From Amoebophrya sp. A120 (taxonomy: Eukaryota; Sar; Dinophyceae; Syndiniales; Amoebophryaceae): a stretch of DNA of 64,000 bases. A program made the position numbers and the translations under genes. Every line of letters begins with the position of its first letter. The stretch's first letter is position 1. Of the stretch, positions 34,912 through 46,900 are shown one piece after another. The notes under the pieces were generated by a model, which made no database searches, was not told the DNA's origin, and worked only from the letters and a program-made list of their open reading frames with translations. Location of the stretch: assembly GCA_905178155.1 (NCBI GenBank), contig CAJINV010000001.1, forward strand, positions 14,632,142-14,696,141. Direction: 5' to 3'.

Positions 34912-35240
34912 GTGTGAAAAGCGCCCGAAGCGGAACGCCGTGATGTGGAGACAATTTCCATACTAGTCGCCTTTTTGCGCACGATTCCGACGAAGTCGAT
35001 GCACGACTACATGCGGAAAACTCACTCATCTCTCCTTCTTGTCGTTATGATAGAAGATCTCGATCAGACTATCTCTTGACTCTCCTGATCGCAAGTACGA
35101 GTAGCAGCCTCGAAAGAAGTACGCCCTTTTCCACTGTGTTTCAAAGTGGGGAGGTCGAAGCACGGCATTTGATTCCAGCTCTCAATGTGATCTCACAAGT
35201 GGTGCTAAACCTAAAGATACTTGCACCTTACAAGCACAAC
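34912..35240. repeat. Dispersed repeat block, copy 3
   Basis: Near-full-length relative of 24088-24420, with small indels. It keeps 'cggcatttgattccagctct' and 'tccatactagtcgccttttt'. It lies 5' of gene B rather than 3', so this repeat has also moved independently of the A/B duplication or marks an older unit boundary. Confidence 0.8.
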
Positions 35241-35829
35241 ATTGACATTCTATACCAAGAAAAAGAATTAGAGTTTTCTGTTCTATACCTAGAGCGGGGT
35301 CACAAACTCATTCGTTAACTCCCCACCGGAGTTACGGACCAACCGACCGGGTGGTCCCGAACTCCGGTGCCCCAAATGTTGCTTTACGTATTTGGCGAGC
35401 CCCAGAACCGGGAACAACCCGGAATAAAGTGTTATCGCCAGAACCGGGGACAGCGCGGTCATCACTGCTACCAGCACCTCATCAATCAATGAGTGAATGA
35501 AAAACTACATAATTGGGTGAGCCGGTCATATCCGTGCGATGACGAGGGAAAACAGAAAAACTGCGTCCCTTTGCACTTTAGCAGATCGAGACCACTTCAG
35601 AGACACAGAGAGACACATCGACGTTATTTGAGGCAAGAGAAGATCAACACAACCATGGGCCTCTTGGATCTTCGCAAATCAAATCTGGGATCGATTTTCG
35701 CAGCATAATCGCAACCGGACGACATAGTAAAAAATGCAAACGAAATCAATCTTCGCGACGAAGATAAAGATCGAGGGCTATCACGACGGCACCAGATCTT
35801 TATCTTTATCTTTTGTTAGTGTGGGTGTT

Positions 35830-36260
35830 TTCGGGATCAATAAATAACCAGAGCGTAAAACGAGTAGCGTGCCTCCTTTCATAGCAACCTAGTAGCGGAC
35901 ACACGACAGTGAAAAAGTCGAAGACAAACACGCACTGGCTCTGGCACTCGCTCCAGTCCAAGAAAAATAAACTCGAAACTAAGCTACTTCGTTCGGAGTC
36001 TCGGTCTCGTCTGTTCCAGTTTTATCATCGTGTTCCAGCTCCATCAAAACGCAGGATCATGCTAGAGGGGAAAAGCAGACCATGTTGAGCCGACGGCACC
36101 GGCGCCGGAGCCCCCGCGCGCCAAATCGCTGCCACGCGCAGCATCAATCAACAGTCTTGTCTTCGACGCGGCGCGCCGTCGCAACGGCAATAAATGCCGC
36201 CGGGAACGACACGACACGACCCAAGCGGGAGGGGCTTTGCAGGCGGCCGGCGCGAAGCAC
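35830..36260. repeat. Duplicated block upstream of gene B, copy 2
   Basis: Partner of 28403-28870, with the same order of shared segments. It also extends into GC-rich sequence on its right. Confidence 0.85.
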
Positions 36261-37072
36261 CAGATAGCGAAAGCCCGGAAGGCGCCCCGCGCGCCGTGCA
36301 ACGCCAGTTGCCTTGCGGCGGCCGCCTCCGCCTCAGCAGGACAAGGCGAGGCGCGACATCGAGCGGCGGCCGCGCCCTCAAATAGGTGGCGCGAGATTTA
36401 TGCCCCAAGGCCCGCAGACGCTCCGCAGTCAGAAGATCCGGGCGGTCGCCGTTTCCTTGTATTTCTTCCATGTCATCATTGAGCCACTGCTACTGTTGCC
36501 TTAGGTCGTTTGCGCAACAGGCGATGGCAGGCTTTCGCGTCGAAATGGAAATCCTCCGTCTCGTCGGTATTTTCCTCGCTGCTCAGCGTCAGCATGTCGA
36601 GGAAGTCACTGCTGAGAGGGACAGCCTGTGATTTGTTTGGCAGTAGCCAGCACATCTTCATCATCTACACGACGAGCGACACGCGCCGGGATGTCGCGCC
36701 TGTTCCTGCTGATCGTCTTTGACTTGGACGCACTTGCCGGCCCCGGCCCGGTCCGGATCCTCCTTGGACGCAAGGCGGATCCTGCACCTTGCCGGCCCCG
36801 GCCCGGTTGCGCGGGCTTGCCTGGCCTGAACCTGATTGGTGGCCGCGCTGCGATATTTCGCCAGGATCTTCCCGATTGTGTGCGAGCCTCGCGCCAGCTC
36901 CCACACTGACGGTTCGGCGGCCGGAAGTTGCGCTCGTGAAAGGCCGACGGATGCCCATCTTGCGCTAACCTCGGTTCAAAACGAGACTTCAAGCCGGCCT
37001 CCTTGTTTAAACCACTTCATAATATGGTTGGAGTATTTAATTAAGTGAAAATACCCGGCTGTGACCGCCTAT

Positions 37073-37127
37073 ACGCTCACTCACGCGTAACGTCATAGGC
37101 CCTATGACGTTACGCGTGAGTGAGCGT
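37073..37127. repeat. 55-bp perfect palindrome (27-bp arms, 1-nt centre)
   Basis: The left arm begins acgctcactcacgcgtaacg and ends catagg (37099). The centre is c at 37100. The right arm (37101-37127) is the exact reverse complement. It contains two TGACGT-type cores and two ACGCGT sites. The design matches the palindrome at 5935-6001 (odd length, single central base), but the sequence is unrelated. Confidence 0.95.
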
Positions 37128-37908
37128 CTTTCTCGCCTTCGACAAATAAGTTCTCAATTAAGTTGCAAAGACGACGTCATCTCGTTACATTCTGCGCTCC
37201 ACCTGGGGCCGGCGGCCTCACCAGCGTCACAATCGTCATAACCGTCCGGCGTCCTCCGCCGTGCACTCACTTTCACTCGTCGCCCTCCCTAGAAGCAAAA
37301 AAGAGCCTCGTCTCTTTTAGAAGGATAGCTTTGCTCTTTCGAAAGGCTTCGACACTGGCTGCAATGATAATGAAGCTACCGTGTGAGCTAACTCGCAGAA
37401 TGCTTTGGCTATGAGAAAGCTCTCATTTTCTTGTTTGTTCTCAGAGTTTTTTGGTTTCACTTTTGCGTCAAATTTATTGTATTGTAGTCGTCCTCCTCGC
37501 TTCAGTTTCACCAAATACCAGCATCAAATTTATAGACATGATGAAGTAGAAAAAGAGAAACTCAGGGCTGCAAATAACAGATGTCATGTTTTTACTCGCA
37601 ACCCAATCTAAGATGAAACTAGATTCCGTCAAAAATTGATACAATGTGAAAACGTAAATTATTGAAAATATCATGTAGTTGCCAAGCATCTGAAACCGTC
37701 ATACGCATACCCCATCTTCAAACAATATGTATCCAAAACGACCAAATTTCATAACTTTTGAAGCGACACCATTGAGTACCGTCACCGTTGGCTTTAGAAG
37801 TACAGAGACAGACTAAAAAATCTTTGCAACTGAAACAAAAAACTTGTAGTTGTACGGTGAAAAATGTTAATAAGGCCAAAAAAAAACAAAACACTTCAAC
37901 CAACTCGC

Positions 37909-38078
37909 AACACCCAACCAACTACCCGACCCCAACCAACTACCCGACCCCAACCAACTCCACGACCCCAACCAACTCCACGACCCCAACCAACTCCGCG
38001 ACCCCAACCAACTCCGTGACCTCAACCAACTCCGCGACCTCAACCAACTCCGCGACCTCAACCAACTCCGGGGCCGCG
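37909..38078. repeat. 18-bp minisatellite, ~9 copies
   Basis: Unit ccaaccaactccgcgacc with substitutions at the variable triplet (tac, cca, ccg). The period is a multiple of three, so frames stay open on both strands (plus: TPTNS-type; minus: ELVGV-type). Confidence 0.9.
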
Positions 38079-38097
38079 ACCTCTGGCGGAAATCCTG

Positions 38098-38270
38098 CAA
38101 CTTCGCATCCTGCAGCTTCGCATCCTGCAGCTTCGCATCCTGCAACTTCGCATCCTGCAACTTCGCATCCTGCAACTTCGCATCCTGCAACTTCGCATCC
38201 TGCAACTTCGCATCCTGCAACTTCGCATCCTGCAACTTCGCATCCTGCAACTTCGCATCCTGCAATCATC
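38098..38270. repeat. 15-bp minisatellite, ~11 copies
   Basis: Unit ttcgcatcctgcaac, nearly perfect (two early units have 'gcagc'). It directly follows the 18-bp array. Also a multiple of three, giving ATSHP on the plus strand and CEVAG on the minus strand. Coding status cannot be decided from sequence alone. Confidence 0.9.
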
Positions 38271-38370
38271 CTGCCCCATAATTTCCTGCCCCCAACTGCC
38301 CCCCTCCCCCAATACGCCCGCCCCGAGGTAGGGTCGCCAGAATACCTCTGCTAAAAACCGCGCTGCGGAA

Positions 38371-38559
38371 AAAAACAGGCGCGGCAAAAGAAAATAGTCA
38401 ATAAGAACCACTCCCCACGACTGCGTCGTGGGGCAAGCATTGTATTTGTTCTTCCCGTCGATTGTGAAAGAAGAAAGAACTTCACTGCCGCACCGGAAAA
38501 CAAGGAGTGAGATCTGCGCACAACGAAAAACAGGCGCGGCAAAAGAAAATAGTCAATAA
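38371..38559. repeat. 34-bp exact direct repeats 155 bp apart
   Basis: aaaaacaggcgcggcaaaag followed by aaaatagtcaataa occurs at 38371-38404 and again at 38526-38559. Between them is a hairpin ccccacgac-tgc-gtcgtgggg (about 38412-38432). The second copy abuts the start of the GC-rich island. Confidence 0.9.
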
Positions 38560-38569
38560 ATATAAAGAA

Positions 38570-40310
38570 AGGGCGGCGGGCCGCTCTAGGGCAGGGCCTC
38601 CGGGACCGCCCGGCGGGCCGCGGGCGCGCCCGCCTGCACTTCGGGTGGCCAATTGCCGCCCGATCGAGCCGAAATCGCGGGGCCCCGCGCGCCCGCCCTT
38701 GCATTGGTCCAAGCAGGAACGAAAGGCCTTGGGCGTGCGCGTGGGGCATGCAAGGGGCGCGCGAGGTGATAGGAAAGGCGGAACAAGTTGCCGCGCGGCC
38801 GCTTCGACAATGGCGCCCGGGGGCGGCGCGCGCCCAATCGGATGCCCAGGCAAAGGGGGCGGGAACATCAGACAGGAAGAGATGGCGCGGCGGGCAATGC
38901 AGAAGAGGGAAGGGGCGGCATGCCCGGGCGCCCGTCCTTCCGCGGCCTTTTGCAGCATCCACGCAAAGAAGCAAAAACCTTACCAAGCTGCGCGGATTCG
39001 TTTGCCTTTGTCCGTTGTCAAATACCAGAAGGCCGGGGCCCCTTCCTTCCTTGGGGTGGGTGCGCGGCAAAAAGAGAAGGGGCCGATGGGCGCCCGCTTG
39101 CCTGCGTGCCAACCTAGGCCCGTGCGCGGCAAAGTACCGAGATGCGGCGGCTACGCGCTTTCCCCGCGGCCAAAGGGATGGGCCCCCGGGTATTTCCGCT
39201 GTGCGAGGGTGGTTGCCCGGGCGAAGGCGGCGCGCTTGCGGATTAGTAAGCTTGGCGCCCCCCGCCCCGGCAAGGCGGGCGGGCCGGGCCCACTTTGTTG
39301 CTTGGGCTCACCTCATTAGATGGCCAGCATGGGTCGGCGCGCGTGCGATCCAAAGAAACAGGCTGGCGCCAGACAAACCACGGACCGACGCCCGGGCCCA
39401 TCCGGCCCTGACTGGGGTGCGAAGAAGGGGGGCGCCACCGAAGCCCGCCGCGAAAATAAAAAAAGGGCCGAGCGGCGCTAGCTTTAAACCACGGCGGCAG
39501 GGGGGGGATTGGGGCTTTCGTATGCGCCGCGCCGTCTGGGGGCGGGGGGCTAGCGAACCAACTCGGGCCCCCCGCCTTCGTTCCTTCCTTCGGACCCGGC
39601 CCGCCGCCCGGTCGATATCTGGCCCACCACTGGCCTCCACCCCCCGCCTTTGGTTCGTTTGTTGCCAAAGGAGACCCTGACCACTTCCATCCCCCCCCGC
39701 CCGCGCGCATGGCGCCCCAAGCCCGGCGGGCCGGTCCGTGCGTCGCCCACTAGGGAAGGCAGGGGGCCCCCGCTTCACGCCCTTCCGCCCGCTAGCTAGG
39801 GGAAACACAGACGGCCCCATCCCCAAGGAAGCTTTGCCGCAAAAGGCCGCGAACACAGGGGGCCCCCCCGCCCCGCCCCCGCCCCTCTCAATGGCGAGGC
39901 GGGCGGCCCCCGCCAATCCCCGTGGTAGCGCAGGGGGCCCCAGCTTCGCACCCTCTCAGCCGCGCCAAGGAACACAGGGGGCCCCCGCCCCCCAGCCAAC
40001 TTCCTCCCGCCGGCCCTTCTCCTCCACCCGCCGGGGGGCCCCGCCCCGTTCGGTCGGTCGCTCGCTTGGGAAGGCAGGGAGCCTTTGCTTCGCACCCGCC
40101 CACCCGCTAGAGGGAAAGCAGGGGGCCACCACCACCCGCCCTTGCGGGCGCAGGCCACGAACGCAGGGGGCCCCCGCCCCTCTCCGTGGTTAAACAGAGG
40201 GCCCGCCCCACCAAGCCCCTGCGGTAACACTGGGGTGCCCCGCCCGCCCCCCAACCTTCCCCCGCCCCGCTCTCTAGCTAGGGGCTTTTGTGGTGGGGCG
40301 GTCTTGTTAC
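38570..40310. repeat. Very GC-rich island with 'cacagggggcccccgcccc' satellite-like units in its right half
   Basis: The left part (38570-39700) is extremely GC-rich with long open frames in several frames and no recognisable domain. The right part (about 39740-40260) carries seven or more variants of a 40-60-bp unit around cncagggggcccccgccc, often preceded by cgtggtaacac (for example near 39760, 39857, 39931, 39974 and 40163). The long open frames are explained by the lack of A/T stop codons. I call no gene. Confidence 0.65.
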
Positions 40311-40925
40311 ACCTGGAAGAGTTAGCTACGTGATGCGAGTTCCTAGTGTTAAGTTCGTTACACGGAGGCCAGGACTAGTAGAAGAATGCAGTTGGTGTTC
40401 TATAACGTTTGATACACAAGTCGCTCATTGTTTGTATTCTTCTTCTTGGTAAAAATATCTTCTCTAAAGCCAGCGATGTAGTCATGGCCACGACTCTGCG
40501 AAAGGTTCAGTTCTATTTCTAATATTCAAGAAAGTGACAAAGTTAGTAGACTAAGTTTCGTACTAGTTTGCGTTTAGAGTCAGAGCACAAACGAAAAGTA
40601 CAAGGAAAAGCAGAAATTGAAAACTCGAAAATGAAGCATGGGTATCAACGTCAACCATTCGTCATGATGCCTCTCAGTTTCAACAAAAAGCACAGCTCCT
40701 TACTTTGTCTTTGTCATGCGGAGAACCACTTCCTGCTGCGAGTACGACACGCAGTTTGTAAAAATGCAACCACAACCAGTGCTACAGGATTTCTCTGTGC
40801 GGACAAAACAGTTACAGACAAACAACTAGCTGTACGTACTGCAGACCGTGAATCGACTCCGACTGTTGATGAATCTATCACCGTGCAAGAAAATGCAGCT
40901 CGTTGCAAAAAACCTTATAAATTTT

Positions 40926-43900
40926 TCACGTCTCCATGTCGATCCCAAATTTCTTCGCTAAGTAGTTGCGCAAGGGTTCCCAACCGCCACCGACGCGCAC
41001 CAACGTGTTCTTTCCCCGACTGCGCAGCTGGACCGTGGGGTCGATGTCGCAGAGCGTTTCGCGCAGCCCAAACCGGTACATGCCCTGGCTCAGCTTCTGC
41101 ACGTGCAGCTCCACGCCGGGATTTTTTTCGCGACAACCCAAAATGCAGTCGTAAATGGCATGGTCCACGGGATCGTCGCTCTCGTCTGGCCGAAACATGG
41201 ACAGAGCCGGCGCCACCACGGGACTGCTTGCCCCGTTCAATTCCGAAACGGACGGGGGGCCGAGAGGAGACGCGGCCGCTGCTGGTTCGTCAGATTTGTA
41301 GTTGGTTTCCAGGTAGAGTTTTAACTGCTGTTGTTGCGTGTTTGTCAGCGGGATTCCCGTCTGCCACAAATTGAACAAATAGTTCGCCAACTCCGGACGG
41401 ATCAGCTGCTGCTGCACCGGACCAAGTCGGGAGGCAGATGGAGTCAGTTTCAAGGACGAAGAAGTAGATGACACAGAGGTTGTAGCTAGTCTACTCTGAA
41501 AACTGAGAGGCGCGACAGCTGTGCTGCCCTTGACTTGATGACTCGCGAACGCGGGTGCAGAGGCCGTCGCTATTCCGGGGGCCGGCAACTGAAAACGAAC
41601 AGTGTTGCCGGTCTTCTGATGGGTGGCAGCAGTTTCGGTGGTCGCAACTTCATCCTCCTCGCGGACATCTGGTGCCGATGGCAAGGAAGGAACTTCTTTC
41701 TCTCCTGCTGGTGCTGCGGCAACCACGCCGCTGCCCTTGACAACGCCACGACCAATGGTAGCGTTATTCAGTGTTTCCTTGACCCTGCTACCGACCGCTG
41801 CGAGCGCGGCGCTGGAGGCCCGGGGGAGTGTAATGGAACTTGCCTGCGCCAGAGATGCCGGCGCTTTCAGCCCACTTGCGTTCTTCTTCGTCTCCGCGGT
41901 GGTTGTTGGTGCTTGCTGCTGACCAGCCCGAGAAGACGGTGCAGAAGACGCAACAACCGTGGTTGATGAGGTCGGTAAAGCAGTCTGGGCGGTGAACAAA
42001 ACCGGCGAGGTAGCAGCACTGGTAATTGCACTGGTCTTGGTTTCGACCGTTCTCAAAAGCGGATGAAAAGTGTTGCTTTCATCCCCTTCGTCGGCAACGG
42101 ATGATACTCCGGTGCCATGTGCGCAAACCGCAGCTCCCGGCGCAACTACAACGGGTACCGGTTTTTGATTCGTTTTCGCGTCGTCCCCGCCGCTTTGGCT
42201 TATTTGATCCTTTTCGTCCTTCCCTTGGCTTCCGCCTCCAAAAAAGGAAGACATCGCAGTTGCCAAAAACCCCTGCTTCGATGATCCGGCCGCGGTCTTC
42301 TTCTCGACGATGTGGTGGTCCTCGTGAGCAGCCTCATCACTTTCGATGATCGGCACAGCGCTGGAGGTCGGAACAACGGCACTGGTGGGAGCTTCTGCGT
42401 AGTACATGAGAGGAGGTTGCTGCTGTTGCTGCAGTCCTTGCAATTTTGGGTCTTCAGCGCTGTAGTGGACTCCAGCAGTTCCATCTTCTGCTTTTGTCGG
42501 TGTGGCGACAGCAGCGGCTTTTTCCTCGGTTTTCTGGCAGTTCACCTCCATCTCCTCGAGCTTGTTCTTCCAATCCTGATTCATTTCCTTAAATTGCCGA
42601 TTGTATTTTCCGAAGAAGCTCCCAGGGCTCATCGCGCCTAGACTCACGCTCGCTTCGTCATTCGCATTTTCCGACTTGGATGCAGTTGCAGATGCACCCT
42701 GCTCAGAGTTGCGAGCTGAGGAATTGAGTGGTTGTCGTGAAGAAGTAGTAGATGTGCAACCACGTTCATCCTTATCTCCTGTTGCTGCGTCTACGCATGC
42801 TGTGCTGCCGTCAACTACAATCGCGGGGGCTGCAGTTTTTTCGTCTTCCTGCTTCGCTGGTGAGGAAGAGGAACGCAGCCTCGCGCTTCCGCTTGTTGCC
42901 AGGTGCAGTGGCGGGATTTTTGACAGCGTTACCGCCGGCAACGCGACTTTTGTCGACAGTGACCCGGTGGTCATCAGATTTTTAGACTTGTGCCGAATCG
43001 TTGCCGACAGCTTGAACGGCTTAAGCGCATGCGAGTACTGCGTGAGGCTGGCGCCTTGTTCAGCCTTTTCAACCTCTGGTTCCGTCCTCGAGGCCGATCG
43101 GGGTAACGAGATTTCCCGTGGTTTCTCAACAGATGCAGGCTTTTCATCTTGTTCCTTCTCCTTCAGTTGCATGCCCTGCGGCCGCAGATGAAGGTTACTA
43201 GATGGCATGCCGTGGCCTTCGTCCTTTCCTACTGGCACTTCACTTTCTTCTTCGAGACCACCGTTCTTACCAGCAATCCGACTTTTCAAACCAAGCACCG
43301 GGGAAACGTCGCGGTAATCTCTGAAATTCATGCGCGTAAGCCGAGTGAGCGAGGTATCTCTGATCTGAAGGTGCGGAAACGCAGTCTTCTTACCCCGAAG
43401 CAAGCCCTTCAACGAGCTACCTTGCTGGTTGTAGTTAGGTGAGGACGCACTCCGGATCACCGCGGGCTGTGGCTGTTCTTGCTGTGTCGTGGTTTCAGGC
43501 CCCGATTTTTCTACGACAATCTGCTTGTTCGCTGGAGAAGCGCCGCCCACCTTCTTGCCTTTCGGTTTCGGGCTGGCACTGCGTCGTGCTGCGGGTGATA
43601 CACTTCTACTTGCTGGAGCTTGTTTGTTCTTCACCCTGACGACACTAACTGTCGTTGACAGCGCACCTTTATTCTTGACTAAGGTTGAAGCAGCGGAGCT
43701 TTTTGCAACAGCGCTTGGCAGAACTCCTTCGCTCGTCGTGCCCATTGTTCCTGAGGAGCGTAGCCCGTTAGACCAATTTTCAATCGCGACGTGCACGGGC
43801 AGCGGCGGCGTCATCACCGACGTGGTCACGGGAAGTTGTCCTTTCAACCTGCTCCCGGCCGTGTGTCGGGTCGTTGCCGCGGGCAGTGGAGGCGTTTGGC

Positions 43901-46900
43901 AGCGGCCGGTAGAAGGCGCAGAGGTCGTGGTCTTCGAAACGGTCACGCTTCCGCTTACGGCCGACAAGAGTCGACCCACGGTGTTGGCAAATGTTGGAAG
44001 GCGCGAAGAAAAGCCGACCGCACCAGAAGACGCGCTTCGATTTCCGATTGGAGTTTCCGAACTTTTCACAACGTGATCGACGCACTTCTTCAGTTTATTC
44101 TCGGTTGCAGCAGCGACGCCCACATTTGCCTCCGCGACATCTGTGGCTGGTGCAGTCTCGAAGGCACTGCCTGGCGTGACGGCCAGAGCAGCCGTGCTTG
44201 CACGGGTCTTCTGCTCAGGTGTACGAGGCGTGCTCATTGCTGGTGGTGGTTGATTTGTCGTGGGCACCTTAATATTTGCAGCGTTATTTGCCACAAACTG
44301 TTTCGATGTTGACGTGACTGCGACCGCAACCCCGGGTGCAGGAAATGGTTGGAGCAGAAAGCTTGGCACGCTCACTGCCCGCGTCAACCCAGCCGCCGTC
44401 GGGCGGGTGATTCCGATCGTGTTTCGCGACAGAAGGGCTGGAGCCTGCGTCATGCTGCGAGGTTGCACTGCGGCTGCTGTCGGAAGAACAGCCGGCTTGA
44501 GAACAGAAGCACTGCCCAAACTGTACCGCGGCCAAGCCCCTGCTCGTTGTTCTGCTGAATTGTGGTTCATCTGCCAAACGCGAACGGGCTCCGCAAGAGC
44601 CGGTTGCAATTTCTTCGCGGTGGTCACAACGCTGGAAGGGCGTAGTTTGTTGTTGAAATTGTTATCAAACGGCGCACTGCCTCGAACTGGCGGCGTGAAG
44701 TCTCCGCGTCGCCCGCTCGCCACGGCAGAGTACGGATCTTCTACAAACAGAAAGGCGCTGCTGGCGTCAGTCCCACGTAAGGCATTCGCTGGGGCGAGAT
44801 ACGTCGGCTTCACTCCGCTACCTGAACTTCCCTTCGCAGCGAGTGTGGATGCATGATGATGTTGGTCGTGTTTCCTTGCGTTTTCTCCGTCCGCAAGGAC
44901 CTTATTCCTGTTAGTTTTGCCAGCTTGCGTTGCTAAAACTGGTGAGCAGGGCGACGGCGCGCGTTTCGGCGACTGACTTTTCATCAGCGCACCGCCATGT
45001 TGTCGCCCCGCGGCTGGACTCCGCGTACCCATCTTCCTTGACCGTGCCGGTGATAAGTTATTGCTAGTTCCATGGTCGTGCTGGCGGGCAGCAACAGGCG
45101 AAGTTGAGGTGTTCTGCTTGAACTTCTTTGTCGACGTTGTCAATTGTTCGTCTGCCAGCTTCATGCTGACGTCCATAACGGGATTGCTGGGCGAGGTACT
45201 ACTCGACGAACATGCGAGGACCTGCGACTGCGAGGACACGTGAAAGAGCACGTTGCTGCTCAACGTTTCCGGCGCCTCAGCATTGATCTCTCTGCTGTTT
45301 CGGCGAATCTGCTCCACGACCTGGGACTGCTCCCCTTGATCTTGTTCCTCGCCAGCATGTCGATCATCATGCACGGGTTCTCCATAGTCATGACCATTTT
45401 CTAAAAATGCTCCTCCATGACCGCAACTTTCGTCGCCCTCTTCCCCAAGAAGAACGCGGGCGGAAGAACCTACACCTGGTGTGGGCGAGCACCAAGAGCT
45501 GCTGAGGCTTTTGCTTGGCTCTCCTTCCCGAACCTTGTCGTTAGCGTTAGCTGGACTGCAGCTCCAGTTGTCGTGATTCTGGGTACAACTAGTTCTCGAC
45601 GCTAGGATTGAATTTCCAATCTGAATCTCATTTACTCCCGCGACCATGCGCTGCCCCTGCTCGCACCCTACCGCCGCAGCTATTTTGAACGGCTTCAGCT
45701 CGAAGTGCTTTGAGAGCTCGAACGAGGGCGACACCAGCTGCTTTAGCGGTGCTGGGCTGGTACTCCGGCTGAAGGAGGTATTGACCGCCAAAGTAACGGG
45801 ACTCAAATCCAACCTCGGCACCCGAAGGCTTGTGGGTCGCTCCCCGGTTTTGTTCTCGTACTGAAAGTGCCGTGCGTTATTTTCGCAGGTGTCCAATGGC
45901 GTCAAAATTGTTTGCGGAGGAACTGGGACCTCCTGCGCGCTAATCCGATTCTCAGCTGACGTTCCCCCAGACACTTCACCTGCGCCAGCCGCAAGAGCGT
46001 CACATGGCACCGCAAATTGCTGCGTTTCGCTCGTCGAACCGTTGTCGGCAGGAGAGTGCGAGCTGCTTCCAATGTAGTAGTGCTCGGCTCGCTCCTTGGT
46101 TCGCAAGAGATCGGTGATCACTACGCCGTCGAATTCCTGCGTCACCGTTCCCGTAGGTGATGCTTCTGGATCGTTATTTGCAGCTGCTGCATTTCCATTT
46201 ATTGAAGACGCAGGATCCACCTCCTCGTGCTCCTGCGGCGCAGGCAGCACCGGGACGCGATCTCCAGCAACACGATATCTCGATGCTGTGCTAGACACCG
46301 GGCGGGAGTTGTCGATAGTGTCAAGGCCGAAAATGGTTCCGTAGTCGTTCTCATCGATTGTGGTGTACGAGCTCTTGGGCTCGGCGCGCACGAACTCCTG
46401 CTGGTACTTTCTCGTCGTCTCTACTGTGGCAAAAACTGCTGTAGCCGCGTGTTCGTCGGCAGCAGATTCAGCGGCTTCGTCTTGTTCCGCAAATGACTCC
46501 GATTGGTCCACTACAATCTGAAGGTGCGGCTGTTCTAGTTGCTCGTTAATATCTGCGGTGCAACTCAATTCTCCGACGACAACATCGTGGGACACATCTT
46601 GCTCACCAGCTGCATCTTCGGCAAAAACTGCGACCTTTCCTGTTGCCGGGCTCGCAAGATCTTGCCGCTCACCACAAGCTTCCGGTGCATCCGGCTCGCC
46701 GTCCTCGTCGACCGCCACCGCCTCATCAAACAAGTTACCATCTTGATGGGGGGTATTCGTGGTTTGATCTTCCGTCTTTAAAGGAGAGTCAGTCTTCGAC
46801 TTGCTCGCGCCCTGCTGAGCGAGCAGAACCGGCGTCTGACGCGTCACCGCCACCGCGGGACCCACTCTTGCGCGAGCTTTGTTCGCAGCGGGTTTCTTCG

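Larger units (their letters stand above)
34783..37040. other. Repeat-rich 5' flank of gene B
   Basis: Contains dispersed repeat copy 3 (34912-35240), a short segment with 'agaaccgggaacaacccgga' followed by 'agaaccggggacagcgcgg' (35404-35458), the second copy of the gene-flank block (35830-36260), and a GC-rich tail (36260-36975) whose right end matches 30225-30340. A minus-strand open frame at 35289-35489 is unrecognised. No gene is supported. Confidence 0.5.

Noticed and set aside
37909..38270. CRISPR-like array
   Set aside because: Units are contiguous tandem repeats with no unique spacers, and the DNA is eukaryotic.
38500..40330. 270- and 310-residue plus-strand frames and 150-250-residue minus frames
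   Set aside because: Overlapping frames on both strands in an extreme-GC satellite. No recognisable motif.
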